A stretch of DNA of 64,000 nucleotides from Trichuris trichiura (lineage: Eukaryota > Nematoda > Enoplea > Trichinellida > Trichuridae), in NCBI GenBank assembly GCA_037903355.1, contig JBAJFE010000060.1, positions 682,001-746,000 on the forward strand, given 5' to 3'. The notes beneath the pieces were generated by a model that was given only the letters and a program-made list of their open reading frames with translations, made no database searches and had not been told where the DNA came from. Both the position numbers and the translations under genes were made by a program. Positions 12,933-23,812 of this stretch are shown in pieces. Numbering within the stretch: position 1 is the first letter of the stretch; each line of letters begins with the position of its first letter.

Positions 12933-13990
12933 TTAGCCACCACCTGTTGAATTAATGTCCATTTCATTTCCTTCAATTGCGAACAATCGACTGTACGGCG
13001 CTATAGTTAGTTTCTGGGCATGCTGGGAGAAGCTTACCATGTCTTTGGAACACAGATGATCTGCTGCGGTCATGGGCGTTTTACTGCTGCAGCTCTGAAA
13101 GAACTGCAGTGCATCGTTGCTATATAAATGCTCTGCCAATCGTATGGCACTTATTTCGTTTAAATTATCCGTCGATTTGGCGGCGCTGTTTTGCCGCGGC
13201 GAACCGTACAGTTTCCCATTGGTTAGATTAGCCCAGTGTTTCTCAACGTGAGCCCCGGGCCCCCCTGGGGGCCCCTGAGAGACCTTAGGAGGGCCCTGGA
13301 AGCCAGTAGGGCCCTAGAGGATAATGCGGCAGGACGTTGTCCCAATTAACGGTGGGCTCTGACAAGGACTAGGGGGGCCCTGGGGCAAAAAAGGTTGAGA
13401 AACTATGCCACAAATCTTCTCCTGTGTTGCCACTCGCAAATGCTAATTTCTTCTCCGTGCGGCTCAACTGGCAATGGCATATTCTTATATCATTCTTCGA
13501 GGCAACGCGTAGTTAGTGGCTTTTCTTTGCGCCCTTCTGCTACGAATTTTCAGAAAAGTTGGTTAATTTCATCTTCCATTCTACTTGGTTCCGACGACTT
13601 CCAGGTCTACAGCTCAGCAACCGCAACAGTATCTCCCTGCTGTTCCGCGTTTGGCCATTCACAGTTTTTGCGTTCCATGAGGAAAAGCGCAAGCGGTGGC
13701 ACACACGACACGACGTCAGTCGATACTTGTTTAAATTTTCACCAATTTCGTCCACTCTCGTATGCACTACAAACGATCTCTACAATTGCCACTAGCGGTG
13801 GCTGACGTTTTCTCGTCAGCAGACAACGGATAATTCTTCAGTCTAAGCACCATGCTAGAAGAAAGGCGCAAGTGGTAGCTCGCCTCCTCCGCCGACCACC
13901 AACCAGTTTTCATCACCAGTGATAATGTCGTCCACTCGTCCTGCTCTGGGCGACTTCCACGTTTTCAGCTAGCCAAGGATAGCCTTCTCT
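12933..13990 (-). pseudogene. Decayed ORF interrupted by a hAT MITE
   Basis: On the minus strand 12933 to about 13232 is open for about 100 codons and ends in a TGA stop at 12933. It includes the segments AEHLYSNDALQFFQSCSSKT and MTAADHLCSKDMVSFSQHAQ, which look protein-like. Upstream, beyond the MITE at 13234-13407, one frame of 13408-13690 reads as plausible protein (MERKNCEWPNAEQQG; GRKEKPLTTRCLEE; MPLPVEPHGEE) but has several in-frame stops. Segment 13921-13970 partly repeats 13580-13620. This pattern fits a broken gene split by a transposon insertion. I cannot name the family. A real 3' exon with introns lost in the MITE is the alternative. Confidence 0.35.
13234..13407. mobile_element. 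hAT-like MITE, GC-rich
   Basis: About 174 bp bounded by CAGTGTTTCTCAACG and, in inverse, CATAGTTTCTCAACC, the CAGTG(G)TTCTCAAC ends typical of many animal hAT elements. The interior is unusually G/C-run rich (CCCGGGCCCCCCTGGGGGCC, GGGGGGCCCTGGGGC) against an AT-rich background. I find no convincing 8-bp target duplication, so the ends may be eroded. Confidence 0.6.
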
Positions 13991-16809
13991 CATTAGTCTA
14001 CAAGCTGGGCCCGCCAGATAAGAAGAAATAAACCTGTTACAAAGAAGGCCACTACGATGCACATGTAATGATCCATTTGTGTCAGATGGTGCGCAGTTGG
14101 ATCAATTATATGATGTTGGCTGGGCAAGCAAGAGTATGTAATGAAGGAGCAGCTGACTGAAGGCACGTCGTTGTCGTCATTGTCGATAGACGAACGGTTG
14201 ACTTATCGAGAGACGAATAAACTTTCTTTTGTTTTACACGTGAATGTGCAAAATGTACGAATCGGTAACTGCACCTCTGAAAATTCATCTCTTCAGTAGA
14301 GAAAGTGCAATACTCCTGCCTCGCTTTTCACGAAACTGGGCACTTTTGTGCTCTTCGTTATCAATTTCGTAAATTTCTTGTTCCTTCCTCAGGGCGAAGG
14401 TTATCAGCTACGGGCCGCCTAGCTTCTTTCGGTGCGTAACTATCGCGAACGATTTCATTTCTTTCCTTCCAAGCTAAAACCGGACAAGCATTGGTCGTTG
14501 AAACCACCGGGGACGACTTAAGAGCAAATTTTTGCGAGCGTGGTCCACATCCGTTTGCGCATTATTTCCAGCCTTTGACCGCCGGAGAGGTAACGTTGTC
14601 TCGTCATCTTTCAAGCGCTGATGGTTGATTCTTGTCTCTATTGCAGAGAAATGTCGCTGGCGCAGAATCGCTTCCTCCGTCCTGCGAGCAATTCTGCTCC
14701 AATTATGACCAGGCTGGTCCACCTGTGTTTCCATTTAGCCATTGTCAGGATGCGGTCCAGACGCTAACGAAAAGCGGTAATTCCTAGCTACCAGAGGACA
14801 TGAAAGACCCTTGAAAGCTTTCTGGCGTGGGCGTGCTAATTACGACTATTCGCTTTAGTATATCGCTGTATATTTGTCTGTTTTGTCCGCATGCTTAACT
14901 GTTTGGTGTTCATTAATAAATTATAAGTTTGTACCTGTTTTTTCCTGCCGTATGCGCCTACTACGTTGACCTAGGAGCATTATTGTACGGGATGCGTTTA
15001 CTGTCACGCCAAAAACGAATAACCCAGCGGATATGTAGGAAAAAGCGAGAGGCTTAGCATCCAGGGAAAGGGTGATGACAATGGCTGGGTTAAGCAACGT
15101 CATCCCACCAGTTTGATTCGACCACGGTTATCATGACTTATATGGGCCAGCTGGACCTTTGGCAGCACTTTTGCACCTCTCAGTTAAGCAACGGTAACTT
15201 TATCGTACTCGGTATTATGCAATGATTGCAAATGTTCTCCCGTACGGAACGGAAATACAGTGAAACCTTAACCTGTCTCTAACCTGGAATTGTGGAAGAG
15301 AACAATAGAACGACCGTATACATTAAAGATAATTGGGCTACCTGGGTGAAACGGACAGTCACCTGGTGGCAACGGGTATAGGGGCAGTAAAAACCCTGCC
15401 AACGGTCCTTTCGGTATAGGTTAGCATGGAGGCAGATTAGCTACGGCTCTAACAAGCCAATCTCGACTAATAAGTTTACTGCAGCAAGGCACCTCTAAGC
15501 CTAGCTTTCCTTAAAAAAACAAAAATGTGGATAAAAGTCCTGGTGTTTTTCAGTCATATAAAACTGCAATCTGTTCTTATATAACGCTGGTCTGTCGTTT
15601 TCCTTAATCAAACGGATTTTGCTACGCTCGCAAGCTAACTATCTGCTTGCAGAGACTGATATCCTGCCAGGACGCCAGGAATCCACATCTAAGTTTGTAT
15701 TACCTGCTTTTCGGCAACCTACTGTAAACTTCTTCCATAAACCGGATTTTTACGTTATCCCGACCACCCTCCGCCCCGAGGCGTCCGGATTAAAACGGTT
15801 TCATTGTATGGAAGAATTAAACTGTTTATATAGATTTTAATTTATGGTTATTTCGACTATTTTAAAATACTTTCTAGTTGTATAGAACAAAAGAAATTTA
15901 TGCTGGAGCTGTCGGTTTTTGCTGCAACTTGTCTTCGGTGAAAGACAAAAGTCTGTTTGACGCCATAACAAACTGATGATAATAGTGAACTGTAAGCGTC
16001 AAAACGTGCTGCGTCGAATAGCTCGCGTACGCACCGCGTTTCGACGCAACTGGCAAAATACGTTCCGTTGATTAAGTCGCGAATAAATCATCCCACTGGG
16101 TTGCTTAACTTTTTGGTAGCGCCATTATGCCTATTTATCGAATAATGGCTACTCATTTCTTTGTTTGAACGCGAGGCGTTAGCTTTACGTTCAGGCTTAC
16201 ACTTAGGCATTCAGATGAAGGTTGTATCTTTTCTTTGGAATTCAAAAATAATAACCTAAAAGTGGTCAAATCAATCAGCTAAGACTGTCGTCAAACCGAC
16301 GGAAAATCAACAACAACTCTGCATCAAAACGGGGCGTCAAGCGAAGCATCAGAGCCGCGAGTTTTCATGTACTTACGAATACTTTTATTAATAATCCAAT
16401 AAAGCTGAAATGCACCGACGCATCCCATTAAAGCTATTGAACCAGGGGCGAAACGATTCGGCGCGTCTTTTGAATTTCAAAAAAACGCTTTAATATTTTG
16501 AACCTCTCGTAATTAGTACTGCTTTATTTTCCAGCAGTCGTTGATGAAATAAAACTTTAAATTGAGATAGTTTTTCTGATCTTACAGTTTACGGACAACA
16601 GATTTTCCGCGACTCTTCTTCAATGGGAAAGCGTTTTAACAAGTCAACATTTTCAGCACACAGCTTTTTGTAAAAGCGTACGCTTGAAATATCCTTCGTT
16701 ATTTGATGAACAAGAGTTGCTCATTTCATGAATGCATTACTCATACTTTCGGGATCGAATTTGTCTCCTCTTCAGCGTCACTTGCCAATTGGCAGCTGAC
16801 TTTAGAAAG
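13991..16809. other. Gene-poor intergenic DNA
   Basis: No ORF here has recognisable domains or credible splice structure. Longer open stretches (14474-14734 minus, 15619-15840 plus) have no motifs. Probably spacer, with old, unrecognisable repeats. Confidence 0.5.
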
Positions 16810-16851
16810 ATTAATAGACATTGAACACGGGGTGTTTCTTAACGGGGCAAT

Positions 16852-17193
16852 GGATTTTCATCTCTACTTCATACGGTATGTATTCTTGCCCGTTGATGGG
16901 TTCTGAAATTAAACCGAAGCAAATGCCCTAACAACGGATGGATGAGCAATTATTAAGGAAAAATACAGAACAAGTACTTAAACACTTAAACAGTACTTAA
17001 ACAGTTCAGACCATTACTACCATCGCTGACGACGGGACAAGGTTAGTCCCGAAAGCTCCGAACTGTTTAAGTACTTGTTCTGTATTTTTCCTTAATAATT
17101 GCTCATCCATCCGTTGGTAGGGCATTTGCTTCGGTTTAATTTCAGAACCCATCAACGGGCAAGAATACATACCGTATGAAGTAGAGATGAGGA
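16852..17193. repeat. Long inverted (fold-back) repeat
   Basis: The left arm (about 16860-17005) reappears almost perfectly in inverse as the right arm (about 17060-17189), around a loop of about 55 bp. Shared blocks include CTTCATACGGTATGTATTCT, TGCCCGTTGATGGGTTCTGA and GAGCAATTATTAAGGAAAAA. The left arm has an extra short duplication (ACTTAAACAGT..). The loop carries TCGCTGACGACGGGACAAGG, a motif dispersed elsewhere in the window. ATTAATAGACA occurs on both outer sides (16810 and 17195), a possible target duplication. Best read as a fold-back or MITE-type element. Confidence 0.85.
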
Positions 17194-17373
17194 TTAATAG
17201 ACAGTAAAACTAACAATGCATTGTTTATTTTCATACTCTCACTGTGCAGCAGCCAAACTGTTAACAGTGCGGCAAGCAAAAGGGGCAGCAACAAGAAAAA
17301 ACGATGAGCGAAAGCCGGCTTCGGGAATACTGATGCAATCAATTTCAACAACGCATTCCATCAATGGTTAGTG

Positions 17374-19540
17374 CTAATCGTTCCAACGGAAACGACCGCA
17401 CAGACGTTCAATCAGCGTTGTTATATTGCTCACTGGAGTATCAAATCCAAACCAGAGGTCTAGCACTTCTATATTGCGCAGCACTGCGTCAGGAATGGCA
17501 TCTAACAGGTCAACATTAAGCTTCTTCCATATTAATCTCAACACACGCAGACTACCCAATTTGTACAATGAATATAGCATATTTCTAAGATTACTCGAAT
17601 AATCGGGAAGAGCAGGCATAGTGAATGTGTCAGAGACGGATAAATTCACTTCATACGGATTGTAGAGCGGCTGTATTTCGCATATAACAAATGAAGCCAG
17701 CAAAGGTGACATGTTTCTATTCCATTTAGTGAACATCTTGAACAATCGTGGAGGTACTTTCAATAAATTGTAACCGGTGCTTCTTTTGAAAACCACATGA
17801 ACATCAAGAAAGTCTGCCTCAGAAAGCATTGGCTCGATTGTCAGTTCTCTCAAGCAGTAACAACGGGTGAAAAATGATGTCCAGTTACTGTCAGCCTGCA
17901 TATTATACAAAGCTAGAACGCGGAGGTGTTCCGGATGCGGTAGATAATCAGTAATAAGCGTTGTAGAACCAAAGTATGGTTCACTGCCGTCTGGAGGGCG
18001 ATATCCCAGTTTAAAACGGAGTTCATGAAGAAAAATGCATTTTTCCATAATATGTTTCACGGAACTGTCTGACGCATTCCAGTTCATTAAAGTCAACTAA
18101 ACAGATCAAATAGTAGCCATACTTAACCAACAGGGAAAAGAGTTGAAATACAGTTACAATGATTAGCTTTGACCAGCCAGCATAAGCTAATTTTGAAGGA
18201 TGAACAGATCATATTACATTTTATGAGTGTTTGCATAGAAAAGTGAGAGCATCTTACCGTCTTTAAGTTGTCCAAACGTCTACTGAGCTCGCTCAAGCCA
18301 TTGTTATTAAGATCCTGCATAATAGTCAACGCTCCTTGCTCCCGTACCTGTCCTCCAAGTTCACGTTCCAATCTTTGTACAGTTCTTGGGTCTGCAGTTC
18401 TCAGAAATGTCATAATGTTACAAATCAAAAGATAAAACTAACCTTCAATCAATATTACTTCCAGTTTAGGAAGCTCAAACAGTATGCGGTAGAGGATACT
18501 GTTTTCGACCACGCAACCGCGAAGGTCCAGCTTAAAAATGTGTTCGGAATTATTTATTGGTGAATTCGCTACTTCGCTGATGATAGAATGCCAGCTTAGG
18601 CTACGTAACATTTATATAAAGTATTTTTTGAAAAAAATAAAGTAATACCTTCCTAAGATTTTTCCACGAAATCAGTTTTCCGACGACGCGATCACTGATT
18701 TCTTGGAAAGAAGAGTAAGATGTACTGTAATCGTCAAGAGCTGTGGCAATAAAGGTAAGGTAAGCCACTGCTCTTGATTCCCGGCGATTTTTAAAGTCAA
18801 TGTCGCGATAAGTGAACTTGGTATTTCGCAGACACAGTTCCTCTATCTGAGGAAGTCTTTTCGTCAGTTTTCGCAAAGCCCAAGAAGAGATAAAGCAATT
18901 GTTCATGTCCAGCTGAAATACGTTAAACTTAGAGAATCAAAGCTTTTTCGATCGTGCAAACGTAAATTAAGCGATGAACCAATACCTTCTTAAGTTTTTT
19001 TAATTGACAAATTTTTTCAACGACTGAACTTCGAAGAACGCGAAGAACCGTTCCAGGAACTGTGAGTTCTTGAACGTTCACTAGGTTGCTTAATATGAGA
19101 GTCACCGGCTTTTCTGCTTCGATTGCGAACATGGCGGGAAGAAACTCCGCCATATCAACTCTTGTCAAAGTCCTACAAAGTAATTCCAAACAATAGCAAT
19201 TCGCAATGCAATGCAAAATACCAAAGATGGGAAAGAAATCTGTAAAAACTAAAACTTACCTGAAACGTTTTGTTATTTCGGCACGGAAAAAAGAATTCAC
19301 CGAACGCAAGGATAGCCATGCCGACTTGTCGATGCGCTTGATTATTTCGTCCAGAACTTCTAATGGCATTGATTGAATGTAGGGACAGGGCGGTTCCTCT
19401 ATGCGCAAGCTTCGTCTTTGGCGCCGGCGTGCAGCACGGCGTTCGTCTTTCCAAGCATCGTAGCACATTTCAAAAATATCCCAAGAAGTTCTTATGCTCC
19501 TATATGAGCAACCTGTTCTGCCAACTTCGTGGTGACTCAT
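17374..19540 (-). CDS. F-box / leucine-rich-repeat-like protein B (paralog of protein A)
   Basis: Predicted 558 residues from six exons, in transcript order 19260-19540, 18986-19172, 18649-18912, 18443-18530, 18258-18391, 17374-18096. Exon 2 (187 nt) and exon 4 (88 nt) have exactly the lengths and phases of the same exons in protein A. Residues about 55-90 read SMPLEVLDEIIKRI then VNSFFRAEI, an F-box. Leu-rich segments follow (IEELCLRNTKFTYRDIDFKN; LPHPEHLRVLALYN). The last exon aligns with that of A throughout (LPHPE-L--L-LYN--ADS-WT-FF-RC). A role as an SCF substrate adaptor is inferred from the family. The start is the first in-frame ATG, followed by a basic region before the F-box. Expression unknown. 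Confidence 0.75.
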
Positions 19541-20245
19541 GCTTCTTTGGCACTTGGTAAGGCAGTTACGCGTAACAATCGCAACCTAAAGAGATAAACT
19601 GCGAAACAGCACACGCCCAAGATTCACGGAAGTTTAGCGTAATTGATAAGAAAAAACTGGACACCCCTACAGTTTTCAGTTTATAGATAAGGCCATTGCT
19701 TATTCATGGAAATTCACCGAGCTCTCGGCACTCTCCTAATCCTGCCTTTGCGTACGTACACGCGCGGACGACGCAACTAGGAGCAATTCGAAAGGCAAAT
19801 GAACTACCATAATCAAAAAGTGGTCCTACTGCTAACAAAAAACAATGAAAACACCCCTAAACGTGAAAACACACCCTAATTTCAAAGTAACCTGGGCAAT
19901 ATCGTATGAAATGAAATAAAAGCACTCAGGTTCAAGGTAGGCTGTAGGCGCTAACTAATCATGAAATCATTTCCGCCATAAACGGTGATTCGACTGCGCT
20001 TTTGCTAACATAAAGTGCTAAAAAAATTTTTCAGTCTAGCATAATTTGTTTTTCTAAATGTTTTTATAAAACTACTTATTTGTCAGTGAAAGGATGAAGC
20101 AACTGTTAGTTTTTGAAAAGAATATTTAAAAAATTATTGCAAGTGTTACGTTTAGCTTACTTTTCATGCGCTGCTTCGTGAGCAGTTGACTTTTTCAAAG
20201 CTAAACCTACAGTAATTAAGAGAAATCAGATGTTTCGTAAAAATA
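19541..20245. other. Upstream region of F-box gene B
   Basis: Presumably contains the gene B promoter. No ORF or repeat is recognisable. AT-rich stretches only. Confidence 0.5.
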
Positions 20246-20345
20246 CAGTAGAACCCCCATAAGTTGACCACCCAAGGGACCAGGAAAACTGGTCAACATA
20301 GGGTGTGGTCAACATATTAAAACTGTGGGTATAACTGGCTCGGCT
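20246..20345. mobile_element. Truncated copy of the pogo/Tigger-like MITE
   Basis: Begins CAGTAGAACCCCCATAAGTT after a TA and follows the 10604 element closely for about 100 bp (GACCACCCAAGGGACCAGG; AACTGGTCAACATAGGG). It then diverges, and no right-hand TIR is found. It lies upstream of F-box gene B, as the complete copy lies within gene A. Confidence 0.7.
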
Positions 20346-21613
20346 GTATAGATTAGCATCTGTATGCGTTTTATTCTATTGCAGAGCATCAATTAGAGGT
20401 CTATTAAACGGTGAGATGCATAAAAATAACATTGTAAAATTCTTGAAAATACGTTGCTTCATAACGGGCTGTTGTTTCATGGTTGTAAGGTCATCTACGG
20501 TTTGAACAGGAAAAGAATAAAGTCTTAAGAAAACGAAAAAACCGTCAAAGGTTTGACATTAATAATGTATTGTCTATTAAAAACGACGTCTCAGAGAAAT
20601 GTTCCACGATAACCAGATATATCCGTTAGCAGATGTGACTGATGTGTATTAGAATGAACGAGCGAGCCAATGGTCATATGTCTACTGATTAGAAGTTCAC
20701 TGTTCGAAGTATCTTGCACTCCCTGAATTCTTGCCTAGTAAGCAATCGTCAGTTGGTTTTTCTATAATCTAGAAATTTGATTTTTATGCCAGTGACTTTT
20801 CGAAGGCCATTAGATTTTATAATCAGTGGACAAGTAATGGGGCATTCATCTCAAGGGTTGAGACAGCGGTAAGCTACGTTTAGGCTGCGTATGTCTGTAG
20901 AGCTATACGAAGTACTACAAACAAAAGGTTTACGCGCGCTTTGATTAACTTTTACGGGATTTTTTAAATCAGTGGTTCCCAACCTTTTCTGCGCCAGGGC
21001 GCCCTTTCGAAACGCACATCTCCTCAGGGCCCCCTCCCGTTCTTGCGTGGTTGTGCTCTTCTCTTTTCCCGCCCTAGGTTCTTTCGCGTTTATTAGAGTA
21101 CCTGTGACACGCAGTTTACCGAAGATTTCAACAATGAATTTTGCTGTTGTCTTTTCGATCTGGTGAAAACCGGACAACGAACTTTTAATCTGCATTTTAA
21201 AACTCTTCAATTTAAAAGTTCGATTTTTGCACTGGTCTGTGCCATATGGAAAAGGCAGTAACGAATCTAAATCTAATTCTTGACACGTGTGCAGTGTTTT
21301 TCAGTCGCGTGGTCTAAGTATTTCAGACGACCTGTAACTGCTCTTCTTTGCCGAGTGAATGAACGTAGGTCAAAAAGGTTCCTTAGTCATATGGAATTGG
21401 TCGAAACTTCTTCCACGCTCAGTTGCCAAACTTTCATCTTGAAAATGGGTTTGTGTGACAAAAGTTTCCTGTTAAGATTTATTGGATTTGTAGTCAAGAT
21501 TTTTAAAGACTAACTCACATGAAGATGGAACGTCTTTATACGGTCTAGCAGTTTTATCATAAGAAAAAAGAGTCGTTTATTCCCATTGTAAGTCAAAGAA
21601 GGTAAGAGCATAC

Positions 21614-21773
21614 AAACGATAGGAGCTTTCGGAACTCAACTGGTTCCGTCGTCAGCAACAGGGTACAAGGCCTGTCGCTAACGATGAAACTAGATAAGTG
21701 CTCCCTTTCGCCCAGGGCTTGTGTCCTATCGCTGACGACGGATCCAGTTGGGTTGTGAAAGCCCTGATCGTTT
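21614..21773. repeat. Small inverted-repeat element nested in the hAT transposon
   Basis: Arms of about 44 bp (21614-21657 and 21729-21773) are imperfect inverses: AAACGATAGGAGCTTTCGGA outward-in, against the complement of GCCCTGATCGTTT. Both arms carry the dispersed motif CTGACGACGGAWCCAGTTG in opposite orientations. Probably a MITE inserted in the older hAT copy. Confidence 0.6.
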
Positions 21774-22070
21774 GGGTACTGCTGCGTTCTCTTATTTACA
21801 ACGGGAGTAAACCGCTCTTTTTCTCTTGTGACTAACTGGCACTTAACTCTTCAGTCGCAGTGTATGAAAATGGTTTGTTAGAAACTTCAACGCGCTTTTA
21901 CCGCACACGGTCAAATTCTACGTCTGTTTTTTGTTGTACTTGTCGCCTTGTTAACAACAACAGTGTTATGCGTTGATCATGCTGGACGTCGGTTCTCCGA
22001 ACTCCGTATTATTGCATTCAAGTTTACTGTTTGACTTTAACAAGTAGGAAAAGCTGGCTATGTTGGCAAA

Positions 22071-22454
22071 TCAGTGTGGTGGCTGAAGCTGGTGCCCTAA
22101 TACAAATTTTTCCACGTCAGGTTCAATATTCGTTAGCAGCAATCTTAAGTCTCCACGCTCTGCTATTTGTAGCCTGTTCCTTTTTTTAACCAAAAGATCT
22201 GTTGCGGCACTGAACCCACGTTCAACCAAATAAGAGGAAGGAAACGGCACGAGGTACTTTTTAACGATCTTCCATAATTCAGGGTAAAGTGTCGCAATTT
22301 GATGCTGCAACCAGAAATGACTGTAGCCACTCTTAAACTTAGGCTTCAGTTCTTCATTGGCTTGCAACTCAATCAGCTCTTCTTGCAAAAATGTCTCTGC
22401 TTCGTTAGCGTTTGAATATGGAACCAAAATCCAGGCTGGTATTCTCATTTTCAC
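22071..22454 (-). pseudogene. hAT transposase C-terminal fragment
   Basis: 127 codons. YPELWKIVKKYLVPFPSSYL then VERGFSAATDLLVKKRNRLQ matches the C-terminal dimerisation domain of animal hAT transposases (ZBED5/SCAND3/FAM200 type: 'P-SS--VERGFS---L-TK-RNRL'). Seen: this one domain without the DDE core or BED finger. Inference: a remnant of the autonomous parent. It starts next to the right end of the element. Confidence 0.8.
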
Positions 22455-22517
22455 AACCGGGAACCCCCAAGGGCCCCCTTAGCATTCAGGACCCCGTTGG
22501 GAATGACTGTTTTAAAT

Positions 22518-23812
22518 AGACGCTCGAACAGTACTGTAGCTGTAATTAAAATCAAGTTCGACTGCAGCTTGAATAAAATCAGCTGCTCATTTGACGTTTA
22601 AGCGTAGGTTATCTGCGGTTAATGAGACAAGCAAAACTTTATTTTAGTTTTCCATGCAGTAATCTTAGAGTGTCTAATAGAAAAGATCATTTTCCGAGAG
22701 AAAACATGGTCGCGTGTAAATATAAGACAGTGACATTTATCTACAATTTTATTATCTTTGTCTTACGGTAGGCAAAAGTTTTTTCTTTAAATTTTTTTAG
22801 CTCTTGCACACTGAGCGCTCTGCCCCATTAATGTGAAGTATGGAAAGCCTGAATTGAAATCTATCTGTATGCCTGAACCAGCGTTAGTTGACTGCGTGTA
22901 AAATAAATTCAATTTTAGTATCCATGCTGTGTTTTGCACGTTATTTTGTTTATTATTATTTTTAAATACGAAAAACGTAGTCGTAACGCAAGCTACTACC
23001 CTGCACTTTAAACCTGTACATCGCTAAAGCTAGGTTTACATTCTTTCCCCGCTTTAGCGTGGACATCGGATGTCTTTTTCCTTTAGCTAGTTTTTATCTG
23101 CTATTCGCCCTGGCAGGTTTGTTTTTAATCCATATTTGCGGGTCCAAGAGAAAAAGTACAGTATAACGTTTGAAGTGCAAGTAATGACCAAAGAATAATG
23201 TGTACGTGGCTTAACTTAATTGGAACAAATCAGAGCGTGTTGTTGTTTAGTGTATGGTTGGTTTTAAAGTTAAATTCCAAGTCTATGATGCGTTTCATTT
23301 TTGTCAGCAATTTTGTAGTTGTTAATGCATTGCCTACTCTTTGGAAGAACCGTGGTGCATATTTGAAAACGGGTAATATGCTATTAAGTTTAAACTGTAA
23401 CGTGTCTAGAATCTTATGAAGCGCAGGAGCGGCGCAGAGAGGCGTGCATTGTTGATATTGGGTGGGCGCTGTCGAATTTAGCTTGCTATCTATCGTTCTA
23501 TTGGACCATTGTTGTAGTCATGTGATAAAATGTTAATCGATAGCTGCAGTGGCCTCGTCCTTTCGTTGCATTTAGTGCACCTGATGCGATAGAATAAATC
23601 AAAGGCTATTATGAGCGAGAGTAAAGTTAGAAGACTATAGTTTTGTAATGCCCGGTTGTTGCGTAACCGTTGCGCTATAGTGCGCAATGTGTGCTTGATT
23701 GATCAACACTGATATCTCGCGATTCATTTTCGTTCCAATCACTACGCTTTCATGCGATTTAATTTAGACTTCGTTTCGCAACTTCTAAGTACATACGTCA
23801 AACTTACACTCA
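22518..23812. other. Intergenic region upstream of ERO1
   Basis: AT-rich, without recognisable ORFs or repeats. The last few hundred bases should include the ERO1 promoter and any trans-splice acceptor, but no site is clear enough to call. Confidence 0.5.

Larger units (their letters stand above)
20970..22509 (-). mobile_element. Degenerate hAT transposon with 8-bp target duplication
   Basis: The 1,540-bp element starts CAGTGGTTCCCAACCTTTTC and ends in the inverse CAGTCATTCCCAACGGGGTC. It is flanked by a perfect duplication TTTTAAAT (20962-20969 and 22510-22517). Eight-bp duplications and CAGTG-TTC-CAAC ends define hAT elements. The only clear coding remnant is a transposase C-terminus at 22071-22454 on the minus strand. 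The interior also holds a small inverted repeat (21614-21773). Non-autonomous as it stands. Confidence 0.88.

Noticed and set aside
13860..13980. Mariner-like transposase motif (IITGDENW) on the minus strand
   Set aside because: Only eight residues resemble the mariner TGDE-W block. Neighbouring sequence shows no other mariner motif.
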